Assembly (NCBI GenBank): GCA_028564925.1
Contig: CM053030.1
Span: 409,391,738 to 409,455,737 of the forward strand
Length of the DNA: 64,000 nt
Direction: 5' to 3'
DNA from: Lithobates sylvaticus
Lineage: Eukaryota > Chordata > Amphibia > Anura > Ranidae
Shown: positions 10,871 through 21,502 of the stretch, piece by piece
Layout of the letters: each line of letters opens with the position of its first letter
Position numbering within the stretch: position 1 is the stretch's first letter
Notes under the pieces: model-generated
Database searches by the model: none
The model's input: the letters and a program-made list of their open reading frames with translations, nothing else
Told to the model about the DNA's origin: nothing
Program-made: the position numbers and the translations under genes

Positions 10871-10990
10871 GTTTAATTGATATAAAAAAGGTCTTTGACA
10901 CTGTGTCCCGGCCTTACCTATCCTTTATATTTAAAAAAATGGGGCTTTGGCCCCAAGAATCTATTTTACTCCCCCTCTGCTTATCTAAAG
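10871..10990 (+). pseudogene. Old L1 ORF2 relic, part A (reverse transcriptase)
   Basis: The frame LIDIKKVFDTVSRPYLSFIF then KKMGLWPQESIL corresponds to the KAFDTVSWPFL region of L1 reverse transcriptase (motif A). The frame stops at the hAT insertion point and the next reverse transcriptase block resumes at 21503, so both pieces are one old LINE split by the transposon. Confidence 0.7.
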
Positions 10991-11059
10991 TAGGGATGAG
11001 CCGAACACCCCCGGGTTCGGTTCGAACCAGAACCTTCGAACGGACCGAAAGTTCGCGCG

Positions 11060-11830
11060 AATTTTCGAACCCTATACGTTATAATGGACGCGAACGTTCG
11101 AAATCAAAAGTGCTAATTACAACGGCCAATATGCATGTTAATGTCATAAAACAGGTTTGGGGACCCGGGTCCTGCCCCAGGGGACATATATCAATGCAAA
11201 AAGAACTTTTAAAAACTAACGTTTTTTCGGGAGCAGTCATTTTAATGATGCATAAAGTGAAAAAAAAAAAAAGTGAAATTTTCCTTTAAATATGGTACCT
11301 GGGGGGTGTCTAAAGTATGCCTGTGAAGTGGCATGTGTTTCCCGTGTTTAGAACTGTCCTTGCACAAAATGACATTTGTAAAGGAAAAAAAGAAGCCATT
11401 TAAAACCACTTGCGGCTTTAGGTTTGATCTTAAGTAGAATCTGAACAGGTACATTATGAAGTGTAGCTCCATCCCAAAAAAATCTATTTTTAAGCTTTTT
11501 GGAGAACATAGGGAGGGGTTATCACCCCTGTAACATTTGCTGTCTTTGCACATCTGTTCAGAACATGTCACCTCACTTTCCGTCCCAATGACAAATGTTT
11601 TTGGAAAAGTGGGGTTTTAATTGAAACAAGGATTGGTGATAAAGTATCAGTAGAGAGGAGATACCTTTTTCCCAAATTAAATCTAACAGGATAGAATTTC
11701 CCTTCCTAGGGGTAGATTTCCTCTCACTTCCTGTTTTCTCTTTCCATTTGCAAGTAGGAGTCGTTTGTAAGTTGGATGTTTGAAAGTAGGGGCCTGCAGA
11801 AATTTGCCCTATTAGATGTTGGTGTAGCCA
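11060..11830. other. hAT internal non-coding, downstream of transposase
   Basis: After the terminal block rich in GTTCGAAC-type palindromes, this stretch shows no coding capacity. It holds the presumed end of the transposase transcript. Nothing else recognised. Confidence 0.5.
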
Positions 11831-11835
11831 CAAGA

Positions 11836-12330
11836 CTGGTGGGCACAGGAATGGGCCCTGCTGTGAGTTAATAGATCAAGATTTGTAATTGCATGCACCT
11901 GTTGAACAGGGCAGAAAAATTGGGGGTGGTGGTGGTGGTGGTGGACGGTTTTGCCACAAGACTGTAAGCTCTCACAGTTACTCTTGGTGGGCGCAGGAAT
12001 GGGCCCTGCTGTGAGTTATTAGATCAAGATTTGTAATTGCAAGCACCTGATGAACAGGGCAGAAAAATTGGGCCTTTGGCGGTGGTGGTGGACGGTGTTG
12101 CCACAAGACTGTAGGCCCTCATAGTTACTCTTGGTGGGCGCAGGAATGGGCCCTGCTGTGAGTTATTAGATCAAGATTTGTAATTTCAAGCACCTGATGA
12201 ACAGGGCAGAAAAAATTGGGCCTTGGGCGGTGGTGGTGGACGGAGTTGCCACAAGACTGCAGGCCCTCATAGTTACTCTTGGTGGGCGCAGGAATGGGCC
12301 CTGCTGTGAACTATTAGATCAAGATTTGTA
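11836..12330. repeat. Tandem array of ~148-bp units (subfamily D) in the hAT element
   Basis: Four starts of GGTGGGCGCAGGAATGGGCC lie at about 11838, 11986, 12133 and 12281, a period of 147-148 bp. Units contain a variable GGT run (near 11925-11945). They grade into the next array, which has the same period and a related ACAGGGGC/ACAGGGC core. Confidence 0.9.
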
Positions 12331-13115
12331 ATTACCCGCCCCTGTTAAACAGGGGCTGAAAAATTGTGCCTTAGGCACTGGTGCTGGTGCCACAACACTG
12401 CAACCCCTCACAGAGACTGTACTTGGAGCACAGCAGTCACACGTGTTGCGAAGCATTTTTTTAAAAAATTGTAAGTACACGCCCCTGTTAAACAGGGGCT
12501 GAAAAAATTGTGCCTTAGGCACTGGTGCTGGTGCCACAACACTGCAACCCGGCCCTCACAGATACTGTACTTGGAGCACAGCAGTCACACGTGTTGCGAA
12601 GCATTTTTTTAAAAAATTGTAAGTACCGCCCCTGTTAAACAGGGGCTGAAAAATTGTGCCTTAGGCACTGGTGCTGGTGCCACAACACTGCAACACGGCC
12701 CTCACAGAGACTGTACTTGGAGCACAGCAGTCACACGTGTTGCGAAGCATTTTTTTAAAAAATTGTAAGTACCCGCCCCTGTTAAACAGGGGCTGAAAAA
12801 TTGTGCCTTAGGCACTGGTGCTGGTGCCACAACACTGCAACACGGCCCTCACAGAGACTGTACTTGGAGCACAGCAGTCACACGTGTTGCGAAGCATTTT
12901 TTTAAAAAATTGTAAGTACACGCCCCTGTTAAACAGGGGCTGAAAAATTGTGCCTTAGGCACTGGTGCTGGTGCCACAACACTGCAACACGGCCCTCACA
13001 GAGACTGTACTTGGAGCACAGCAGTCACACGTGTTGCGAAGCATTTTTTTTTAAAAATTGTAAGTACACGCCCCTGTTAAACAGGGGCTGAAAAATTGTG
13101 CCTTAGGCACTGGTG
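12331..13115. repeat. Tandem array of ~147-bp units (subfamily E) in the hAT element
   Basis: CGCCCCTGTTAAACAGGGGC starts at about 12337, 12480, 12627, 12774, 12921 and 13069, a mean period near 147 bp. Each unit holds two perfect palindromes, CCCCTGTTAAACAGGGG and GTGCCTTAGGCAC, and an A/T tract (TTTTTTTAAAAAA). Units are nearly identical, so the array is recent or homogenised. It lies just beyond the 3' end of the transposase gene. Confidence 0.95.
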
Positions 13116-13229
13116 TGGTGGCATGGATCATTGAGGAGGAGGAAGAGGATAGTCAGTGAACATAAGAGGACAGTCACTCAGCATCAGCATAGGCAGTCTT
13201 GAAGGGATGTGACATTAAAAATTATTCGG

Positions 13230-16200
13230 TTATATCCGCCTCAGGTGCTGATTCATTTTGATGAATGTCAGTCGATCAACCGAGGCGGTGGACAGGCGCA
13301 CCCTATGATCAGTCACAAATCCTCCAGCAGCACTGAATGTGCGTTCGGAAAGAACGCTGGAGGCAGGACAGGCCAGTAGCTCAATTGCATACTGTGCAAG
13401 CTCTGGCCAGTGATCCATCCTCAGGACCCAGTAAGCCAGAGGATTTTCGGTGGGAAAGGTGTCCAAGTCTGACCTTGCCCCAAGGTATTCCTGCACCATG
13501 TATATCAGACGCTGGCGATGGTTGCTGGAACCGATCATACCTTGGGGCTGCGGACTAAAAAATTGTCTGAACGCATCGGTCAGACGTCCACCTTCCCCAC
13601 CGCTCCTTCTGCCACTGACCGAAGCCTCAGCAACTCGTCGCCCAGGACCAGGAGTTTGTAGCCTCCCAGTTTCTGGGAACGCGTTGCACAGACCTTTCTG
13701 CAAGGCCTCCCTGAGATGTCTCATCCTCTGCTCCCTCTGCGACGGCAAGATAAGGTCCGCAACCTTACCCTTGTACCGCGGATCAAGGAGAGTGGCCAGC
13801 CAGTAATGGTCCCTCTCCTTGATCCGAAGAACACGAGGATCCTTCCGCAGGCTTTGCAGGATCAGGGAGGCCATGCAGCGTAGGTTAGCTGAGGCATTCG
13901 GTCCGGAGTCTTCTGGGTCACTGAGGATGACATGATCGCCAGCCACCTCCTCCCAGCCACGTACAAGTCCACTGGCTTGTTGGGACTGTACATCATCCCT
14001 AAAAGACTGCTGCTGCTGATGCTGAGTGCCAGGCTCCACCTCCATGCTCAAACAATCCTCCTCCTCCTCCTCCTCCTCCTCCTCCTCATCCTCTTCCTGT
14101 GTGATGGGTGGGACAGAAGGAACACTGTCCGGATAAAGGGGGCCTTGAGAGGCAAGGAAGTCCTCCTCTTCCTGCCTCTGTTCTGCCTCAAGTGCCCTGT
14201 CCATTATCCCACGCAGCGTATGCTCCAACAGGTGGACAAGAGGGAGAGTGTCACTGATGCATGCACTGTCACTGCTCACCATCCTCGTGGCCTCCTCAAA
14301 TGGTGAGAGGACAGTGCATGCATCCCTGATCATGCTCCACTGACGTGGGGAAAAAAAACCAAGCTCCCCTGACCCTGTCCTGGTGCCGTAGTCGCAAAGG
14401 TACTCATTGATGGCCCTCTGCTGCGTGTGCAGTCGCTGCAGCATGGCCAACGTTGAGTTCCACCTGGTGGGCATGTCAGATATTAGGCGGTTCTTGGGCA
14501 GGTTCAGCTCCTTTTGCAGCTCAGTCAGCCGAGCACTGGCATTATAAGATCGGCGGAAATGCACACAGACTTTCCTGGCCTGCCTCAGGACATCCTGTAA
14601 GCCTGGGAACCTGCCCAAGAACCGCTGCACCACCAGGTTGAGGACGTGAGCCATGCAGGGCACATGGGTGAGCTGCCCCTGTCGCAGGGCGGAGAGGAGG
14701 TTGGTGCCATTGTCAGAAACGACCATTCCTGGCTTAAGCTGACGTGGCGTCAACCACCTCTCGGCCTGCCCCTGCAGAGCTGCCAGAACCTCTGGCCCAG
14801 TGTGGCTCCTGTCCCCCAAACACACCAGCGCAAGCACGGCATGGCATCTTTTTGCCTGCGTACTTGCGTAGCCCCTTGTACGCCTACGGAGCACCGCTGG
14901 TTCCAAGGACAGAGCACTGGAGGAAGAAGAAGAGGAGGGGGTGGAGGAGAGAGGTGTGTCACAACCAGTAGCAGTAGTCGCGTTTTGGAGGCGTGGTGGC
15001 GGAACAACCTCCAACACTACTGCACCTTGTCCTGCATCCCTCCCAGCTGCCAATAGAGTGACCCAATGGGCCGTGAAAGAAAGGTACCGTCCCTGTCCAT
15101 GCCTGCTGGACCATGAGTCAGCGGTAATATGCACCTTACCGCTGACCGCCCTGTCCAGCGAGGCATGGACATTGCCCTCCACATGCCGGTAGAGAGACGG
15201 AATCGCCTTCCGCGAGAAAAAGTGGCGCTTGGGAACCTGCCACTGAGGAACCGCACATTGAACAAACTCACGGAAGGGGGCCGAGTCTACCAACTGAAAA
15301 GGCAGCAGTTGAAGTGCTAGCAATTTAGCAAGGCTAGCATTCAACCGCTGGGCATGTGGATGGCTGGGAGTGTACTTCTTTCTACGGTCCAGCAGCTGGG
15401 GCAGGGAAATTTGCCTGCTGCATTCGGACGTCGGTGTACTGCAAGTACTTGGTTGTGACACACCGAATTCTACACCTTCAGTCCTCTCAGAGCAGCTTTC
15501 AGAGAGGACTGAAGGTGTAGTGGGGATGGAGATCCCAGCTGAGGAGGAGCAAGGAGAGGTCCGCTTAGTTCTTTGGTGTGGGTCTTTTATGTGTGCCTGC
15601 CAACGAGCTGCATGGCAGGTCGCCATATGTCTGGTCATGCTTGTCGTGCCCAAGCGGCTGATGTTTTGGCCACGCGAGATACGCTTGAGACAAATATTGC
15701 AAATAGCAGTGGTGCGATCTGCTGCACTCGTCTCAAAAAAGGCCCACACCAAAGAACTTTTCTGATAACGTGCAGAGGCAGCGCCCTGCACAGGCGGAGC
15801 TCTGCGGTGTTGTACAGTTGCTGTGCTGGCCTCTACCTGGCCTCCAGGGGGCATCCTGCCTCGTTGGACATGTGACGCCGCATCCTCCTCCTCCTCGTCC
15901 TCCTCCTCATCCTCTCTCCCTTGAGGCACCCACGTGGAGTCAGTGACCTCATCATCCCCTCCCTCTTCACCACTAGAGCAAACCTGGCAGTAAGCTGCAG
16001 CTGGTGGAACTGTACTGCCAGATTCCTCAAGCTGGGTATCGTCATCCGAGCCTTCGAATCGTTGGGCATCCTCCTGGAGCATGTACCCAACACTGTGCTC
16101 AAAGAGTTCGGGGGACTCCTCAGGAGGACATGGTGGGTCTAGGGAAGGGGTGGCTGATGATGCTCTGTCAGTACCCTGAGCCTGGGTGAGAGAGGATGAG

Positions 16201-16424
16201 GAGGATGAGGAGGGCTTGGTCATCCATTCTACCAAGCCTTCAGCATGATGCGGCTCCACATGTCCAGCTGCCGAAAACAAAGACGCGCGTGTCCCATGGC
16301 CACGTGCTGATGACGATGCACGACCACGTCCACGTCCACGGCCACGTCCACTAGAAACAGAGCCTGCCTGCCATGTGTTCTTGGCTCTGCACGCTCTGCC
16401 TCCCCTTGGCGGTCTTCCAGCCAT
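13230..16424 (-). CDS. hAT transposase, BED-finger type (1064 aa)
   Basis: A single uninterrupted frame starting at the ATG of MAGRPPRGGR. Residues 20-60 are Arg/Gly-rich, and two acidic runs lie near 160-181 and about 790-805. A BED zinc finger spans about 224-271: W227, then C242-x2-C245 and H266-x4-H271. The RNase H-like fold shows D436 (HITADSWSS), D571 (VVSDNGTN) and the C590-x2-H593 motif (CMAHVLNLVV) conserved in hAT enzymes. The last 75 residues form the hATC dimerisation domain (LACPASSVLSERTFSAAGG, then DRLTFIKMNQHL). The enzyme should bind the TAGGGATG ends and excise and reinsert the element with 8-bp duplications. It is longer than most hAT transposases because of low-complexity inserts. 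The 64-bp array starts only about 10 bp upstream of the start codon. Confidence 0.93.
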   Translation of the reverse strand: MAGRPPRGGRACRAKNTWQAGSVSSGRGRGRGRGRASSSARGHGTRASLFSAAGHVEPHHAEGLVEWMTKPSSSSSSSLTQAQGTDRASSATPSLDPPCPPEESPELFEHSVGYMLQEDAQRFEGSDDDTQLEESGSTVPPAAAYCQVCSSGEEGGDDEVTDSTWVPQGREDEEEDEEEEDAASHVQRGRMPPGGQVEASTATVQHRRAPPVQGAASARYQKSSLVWAFFETSAADRTTAICNICLKRISRGQNISRLGTTSMTRHMATCHAARWQAHIKDPHQRTKRTSPCSSSAGISIPTTPSVLSESCSERTEGVEFGVSQPSTCSTPTSECSRQISLPQLLDRRKKYTPSHPHAQRLNASLAKLLALQLLPFQLVDSAPFREFVQCAVPQWQVPKRHFFSRKAIPSLYRHVEGNVHASLDRAVSGKVHITADSWSSRHGQGRYLSFTAHWVTLLAAGRDAGQGAVVLEVVPPPRLQNATTATGCDTPLSSTPSSSSSSSALSLEPAVLRRRTRGYASTQAKRCHAVLALVCLGDRSHTGPEVLAALQGQAERWLTPRQLKPGMVVSDNGTNLLSALRQGQLTHVPCMAHVLNLVVQRFLGRFPGLQDVLRQARKVCVHFRRSYNASARLTELQKELNLPKNRLISDMPTRWNSTLAMLQRLHTQQRAINEYLCDYGTRTGSGELGFFSPRQWSMIRDACTVLSPFEEATRMVSSDSACISDTLPLVHLLEHTLRGIMDRALEAEQRQEEEDFLASQGPLYPDSVPSVPPITQEEDEEEEEEEEEEDCLSMEVEPGTQHQQQQSFRDDVQSQQASGLVRGWEEVAGDHVILSDPEDSGPNASANLRCMASLILQSLRKDPRVLRIKERDHYWLATLLDPRYKGKVADLILPSQREQRMRHLREALQKGLCNAFPETGRLQTPGPGRRVAEASVSGRRSGGEGGRLTDAFRQFFSPQPQGMIGSSNHRQRLIYMVQEYLGARSDLDTFPTENPLAYWVLRMDHWPELAQYAIELLACPASSVLSERTFSAAGGFVTDHRVRLSTASVDRLTFIKMNQHLRRI
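15470..15520. repeat. 19-bp-arm hairpin within the hAT transposase gene
   Basis: Arms 15470-15488 and 15502-15520 are perfect inverse copies around a 13-base loop. They fall in the poorly conserved linker between the BED finger and the RNase H domain (residues about 302-320, SVLSESCSERTEGVE). Confidence 0.9.
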
Positions 16425-16433
16425 TGTAGTCGG

Positions 16434-18165
16434 TAGTCCTGTGGGTGCTGCTGAGAAGAAAATATAGGAGCTCTGTGTGATGCCACTAACACACTAGAAG
16501 TCCTATGGGTGCTTCTGCAAAGAAAATAGAGGAGCTCTGTGTGATGCCACTAACACACTAGAAGTCCTGTGGGTGCTTATGCAAAGAAAATAGAGGAGCT
16601 CTGTGTGATGCCACTAACACACTAGAAGTCCTGTGGGTGCTTCAGCAAAGAAAATAGAGGAGCTCTGTGTGATGCCACTAACACACTAGAAGTCCTGTGG
16701 GTGCTGCTGAGAAGAAATATATAGGAGCTCTGTGTGATGCCACTAACACACTAGAAGTCCTATGGGTGCTTCTGCAAAGAAAACAGAGGAGCTCTGTGTG
16801 ATGCCACTAACACACTAGAAGTCCTGTGGGTGCTTATGCAAAGAAAATAGAGGAGCTCTGTGTGATGCCACTAACACACTAGAAGTCCTGTGGGTGCTTC
16901 AGCAAAGAAAATAGAGGAGCTCTGTGTGATGCCACTAACACACTAGAAGTCCTGTGGGTGCTGCTGAGAAGAATATATAGGAGCTCTGTGTGATGCCACT
17001 AACACACTAGAAGTCCTGTGGGTGCTTCTGCAAAGAAAATAGAGGAGCTCTGTGTGATGCCACTAACACACTAGAAGTCCTGTGGGTGCTTATGCAAAGA
17101 AAATAGAGGAGCTCTGTGTGATGCCACTAACACACTAGAAGTCCTGTGGGTGCTGCTGAGAAGAATATATAGGAGCTCTGTGTGATGCCACTAACACACT
17201 AGAAGTCCTGTGGGTGCTTCTGCAAAGAAAATAGAGGAGCTCTGTGTGATGCCACTAACACACTAGAAGTCCTGTGGGTGCTTATGCAAAGAAAATAGAG
17301 GAGCTCTGTGTGATGCCACTAACACACTAGAAGTCCTGTGGGTGCTGCTGAGAAGAATATATAGGAGCTCTGTGTGATGCCACTAACACACTAGAAGTCC
17401 TATGGGTGCTTCTGCAAAGAAAATAGAGGAGCTCTGTGTGATGCCACTAACACACTAGAAGTCCTGTGGGTGCTTATGCAAAGAAAATAGAGGAGCTCTG
17501 TGTGATGCCACTAACACACTAGAAGTCCTGTGGGTGCTTCTGCAAAGAAAATAGAGGAGCTCTGTGTGATGCCACTAACACACTAGAAGTCCTGTGGGTG
17601 CTTATGCAAAGAAAATAGAGGAGCTCTGTGTGATGCCACTAACACACTAGAAGTCCTGTGGGTGCTTCTGCAAAGAAAATAGAGGAGCTCTGTGTGATGC
17701 CACTAACACACTAGAAGTCCTGTGGGTGCTTATGCAAAGAAAATAGAGGAGCTCTGTGTGATGCCACTAACACACTAGAAGTCCTGTGGGTGCTTATGCA
17801 AAGAAAATAGAGGAGCTCTGTGTGATGCCACTAACACACTAGAAGTCCTGTGGGTGCTTATGCAAAGAAAATAGAGGAGCTCTGTGTGATGCCACTAACA
17901 CACTAGAAGTCCTGTGGGTGCTTCTGCAAAGAAAATAGAGGAGCTCTGTGTGATGCCACTAACACACTAGAAGTCCTGTGGGTGCTTATGCAAAGAAAAT
18001 AGAGGAGCTCTGTGTGATGCCACTAACACACTAGAAGTCCTGTGGGTGCTGCTGAGAAGAATATATAGGAGCTCTGTGTGATGCCACTAACACACTAGAA
18101 GTCCTATGGGTGCTTCTGCAAAGAAAATAGAGGAGCTCTGTGTGATGGGACTAACACACTTCAAG
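16434..18165. repeat. 64-bp minisatellite, subfamily A (about 27 units)
   Basis: Units run TCCTGTGGGTGC... to ...CACTAGAAG with a 64-bp period. Four variants (GCTGCTGAGAAG, CTTCTGCAAAG, CTTATGCAAAG, CTTCAGCAAAG) follow one another in order, giving a higher-order repeat of four units near 16.4-16.9 kb that shortens to three and then two units further on. The array lies in the transposase 5' leader. Confidence 0.97.
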
Positions 18166-20766
18166 TCCTATAGGTGCTTCTGGGAAGAAAATATAGCTCT
18201 GTGTGTGTGATGGGACTAACACACTTCAAGTCCTATAGGTGCTTCTGGGAAGAAAATATAGCTCTGTGTGTGTGATGGGACTAACACACTTCAAGTCCTA
18301 TAGGTGCTTCTGGGAAGAAAATATAGCTCTGTGTGTGTAATGGGACTAACACACTTCAAGTCCTATAGGTGCTTCTGGGAAGAAAATATAGCTCTGTGTG
18401 TGTAATGGGACTAACACACTTCAAGTCCTATAGGTGCTTCTGGGAACAAAAATATAGCTCTGTGTGTGTAATGGGACTAACACACTTCAAGTCCTATAGG
18501 TGCTTCTGGGAAGAAAATATAGCTCTGTGTGTGTAATGGGACTAACACACTTCAAGTCCTATAGGTGCTTCTGGGAAGAAAATATAGCTCTGTGTGTGTA
18601 ATGGGACTAACACACTTCAAGTCCTATAGGTGCTTCTGGGAAGAAAATATAGCTCTGTGTGTGTAATGGGACTAACACACTTCAAGTCCTATAGGTGCTT
18701 CTGGGAACAAAATATAGCTCTGTGTGTGTAATGGGACTAACACACTTCAAGTCCTATAGGTGCTTCTGGGAACAAAATATAGCTCTGTGTGTGTGATGGG
18801 ACTAACACACTTCAAGTCCTATAGGTGCTTCTGGGAACAAAATATAGCTCTGTGTGTGTGATGGGACTAACACACTTCAAGTCCTATAGGTGCTTCTGGG
18901 AACAAAATATAGCTCTGTGTGTGTAATGGGACTAACACACTTCAAGTCCTATAGGTGCTTCTGGGAACAAAATATAGCTCTGTGTGTGTGATGGGACTAA
19001 CACACTTCAAGTCCTATAGGTGCTTCTGGGAACAAAATATAGCTCTGTGTGTGTAATGGGACTAACACACTTCAAGTCCTATAGGTGCTTCTGGGAAGAA
19101 AATATAGCTCTGTGTGTGTAATGGGACTAACACACTTCAAGTCCTATAGGTGCTTCTGGGAAGAAAATATAGCTCTGTGTGTGTAATGGGACTAACACAC
19201 TTCAAGTCCTATAGGTGCTTCTGGGAAGAAAATATAGCTCTGTGTGTGTAATGGGACTAACACACTTCAAGTCCTATAGGTGCTTCTGGGAAGAAAATAT
19301 AGCTCTGTGTGTGTAATGGGACTAACACACTTCAAGTCCTATAGGTGCTTCTGGGAACAAAATATAGCTCTGTGTGTGTAATGGGACTAACACACTTCAA
19401 GTCCTATAGGTGCTTCTGGGAAGAAAATATAGCTCTGTGTGTGTAATGGGACTAACACACTTCAAGTCCTATAGGTGCTTCTGGGAAGAAAATATAGCTC
19501 TGTGTGTGTAATGGGACTAACACACTTCAAGTCCTATAGGTGCTTCTGGGAACAAAATATAGCCTTGTGTGTGTAATGGGACTAACACACTTCAAGTCCT
19601 ATAGGTGCTTCTGGGAAGAAAATATAGCTCTGTGTGTGTAATGGGACTAACACACTTCAAGTCCTATAGGTGCTTCTGGGAAGAAAATATAGCTCTGTGT
19701 GTGTAATGGGACTAACACACTTCAAGTCCTATAGGTGCTTCTGGGAACAAAATATAGCTCTGTGTGTGTAATGGGACTAACACACTTCAAGTCCTATAGG
19801 TGCTTCTGGGAAGAAAATATAGCTCTGTGTGTGTAATGGGACTAACACACTTCAAGTCCTATAGGTGCTTCTGGGAAGAAAATATAGCTCTGTGTGTGTA
19901 ATGGGACTAACACACTTCAAGTCCTATAGGTGCTTCTGGGAACAAAATATAGCTCTGTGTGTGTAATGGGACTAACACACTTCAAGTCCTATAGGTGCTT
20001 CTGGGAAGAAAATATAGCTCTGTGTGTGTAATGGGACTAACACACTTCAAGTCCTATAGGTGCTTCTGGGAACAAAATATAGCTCTGTGTGTGTAATGGG
20101 ACTAACACACTTCAAGTCCTATAGGTGCTTCTGGGAACAAAATATAGCTCTGTGTGTGTAATGGGACTAACACACTTCAAGTCCTATAGGTGCTTCTGGG
20201 AACAAAATATAGCTCTGTGTGTGTGATGGGACTAACACACTTCAAGTCCTATAGGTGCTTCTGGGAACAAAATATAGCTCTGTGTGTGTGATGGGACTAA
20301 CACACTTCAAGTCCTATAGGTGCTTCTGGGAACAAAATATAGCTCTGTGTGTGTGATGGGACTAACACACTTCAAGTCCTATAGGTGCTTCTGGGAAGAA
20401 AATATAGCTCTGTGTGTGTAATGGGACTAACACACTTCAAGTCCTATAGGTGCTTCTGGGAAGAAAATATAGCTCTGTGTGTGTAATGGGACTAACACAC
20501 TTCAAGTCCTATAGGTGCTTCTGGGAAGAAAATATAGCTCTGTGTGTGTAATGGGACTAACACACTTCAAGTCCTATAGGTGCCTCTGGGAAGAAAATAT
20601 AGCTCTGTGTGTGTGATGGGACTAACACACTTCAAGTCCTATAGGTGCTTCTGGGAAGAAAATATAGCTCTGTGTGTGTGATGGGACTAACACACTTCAA
20701 GTCCTATAGGTGCTTCTGGGAAGAAAATATAGCTCTGTGTGTGTAATGGGACTAACACACTTCAAG
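18166..20766. repeat. 65-bp minisatellite, subfamily B (about 40 units)
   Basis: Units run TCCTATAGGTGCTTCTGGGA(A/C)... to ...ACTAACACACTTCAAG with a 65-bp period, almost identical to each other. The first unit is a hybrid with subfamily A (about 18105-18168). Two marker positions vary: GAAGAAAA versus GAACAAAA, and GTGTGTGA versus GTGTGTAA. Confidence 0.97.
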
Positions 20767-21026
20767 TCCTATAGGTGCCTCTGGGAACAAAATATAGGAG
20801 CTCTGCCTGCCTGCCACGAACACACTACAAGTCCTATAGGTGCTTCTGGGAACAAAATATAGGAGCTCTGCCTGCCTGCCACGAACACACTACAAGTCCT
20901 ATAGGTGCTTCTGGTAACAAAATATAGGAGCTCTGCCTGCCTGCCACGAACACACTACAAGTCCTATAGGTGCTTCTGGTAACAAAATATAGTAGCTCTG
21001 CCTGCCTGCCACGAGCACACTACAAG
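20767..21026. repeat. 65-bp minisatellite, subfamily C (4 units)
   Basis: Units start at 20767, 20832, 20897 and 20962. They share the TCCTATAGGTGC core with subfamily B but carry AGGAGCTCTGCCTGCCTGCC in the second half. This edge probably represents the older form of the array nearest the element end. Confidence 0.95.
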
Positions 21027-21199
21027 CCCCTCTTTCTCAATCAATCTTTGTAACTGAATCTATCTAACTCAATCTCTGTAAGTGAATCTCTCTAACTATC
21101 TAAATGCAGCAGAGTGTCACAGAATCAGCCTGCTCAATCTGCGCCGGAACAGCATGTGACCGGCGCAGACGGCGTGGCGGCGTTTTATAGGGGGGGGGC

Positions 21200-21484
21200 G
21201 TGTACTACAGCCCCTGAGCTGTAATTGGCTACAGGCGTCCTGCCTGTAGCCAATTATGGCTCTTCGAGTTTCCGGGGCTGTGATTGGCCAAGCATGCGGG
21301 GTCACAGTGCATGCTTGGCCAATCATCAGCCAGCAATGCACTGCGTCGGCCGCGCCGGCCGCAATGCATTGCGGGGCCGCTCGCATCACACGAACGTGAT
21401 GCGAGCGGCCAAATAGTTCTGGGCTCGCCGAGCGAGCGAACGCCCGGTGCTCGATGCGAACGTGGGTTCGCATCGAGCACCGGG
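21200..21484. repeat. Cluster of five hairpins near the right end of the hAT element
   Basis: Successive stem-loops: 21222-21236/21242-21256 (15 bp, perfect), 21282-21297/21309-21324 (16 bp, perfect), about 21330-21371 (imperfect, GGCCG-rich), about 21377-21412 (15 bp, perfect, GGCCGCTCGCATCAC arm), and about 21442-21483 (19 bp, perfect, CCCGGTGCTCGATGCGAAC arm). Loops are short. The block abuts the terminal inverted repeat. Confidence 0.95.
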
Positions 21485-21502
21485 CCCATCCCTAATCTAA
21501 AG

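Larger units (their letters stand above)
10991..21494 (-). mobile_element. Autonomous hAT transposon, 10.5 kb, with satellite arrays
   Basis: Both ends carry TAGGGATG(A/G)GCC inverted terminal repeats, and the flanks show a perfect 8-bp target duplication ATCTAAAG (10983-10990 and 21495-21502), the hallmark of hAT insertion. The element encodes one intact 1064-residue transposase on the minus strand. More than half of its length is repeats: about 1.3 kb of 147-148-bp units downstream of the gene, about 4.6 kb of 64-65-bp units upstream of it, and a five-hairpin block near the upstream end. Typical hAT elements are 2.5-5 kb, so expansion by internal satellites is striking. The perfect target duplication and open frame argue for a young copy. 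Confidence 0.93.

Noticed and set aside
13230-16424. Host ZBED-type gene of transposon origin
   Set aside because: The gene lies inside matching hAT ends with an exact 8-bp target duplication, so it is a transposon gene and not a domesticated host gene.
16434-21026. CRISPR-like array
   Set aside because: Units are contiguous 64-65-bp tandem repeats with no unique spacers, and the DNA is eukaryotic transposon sequence.
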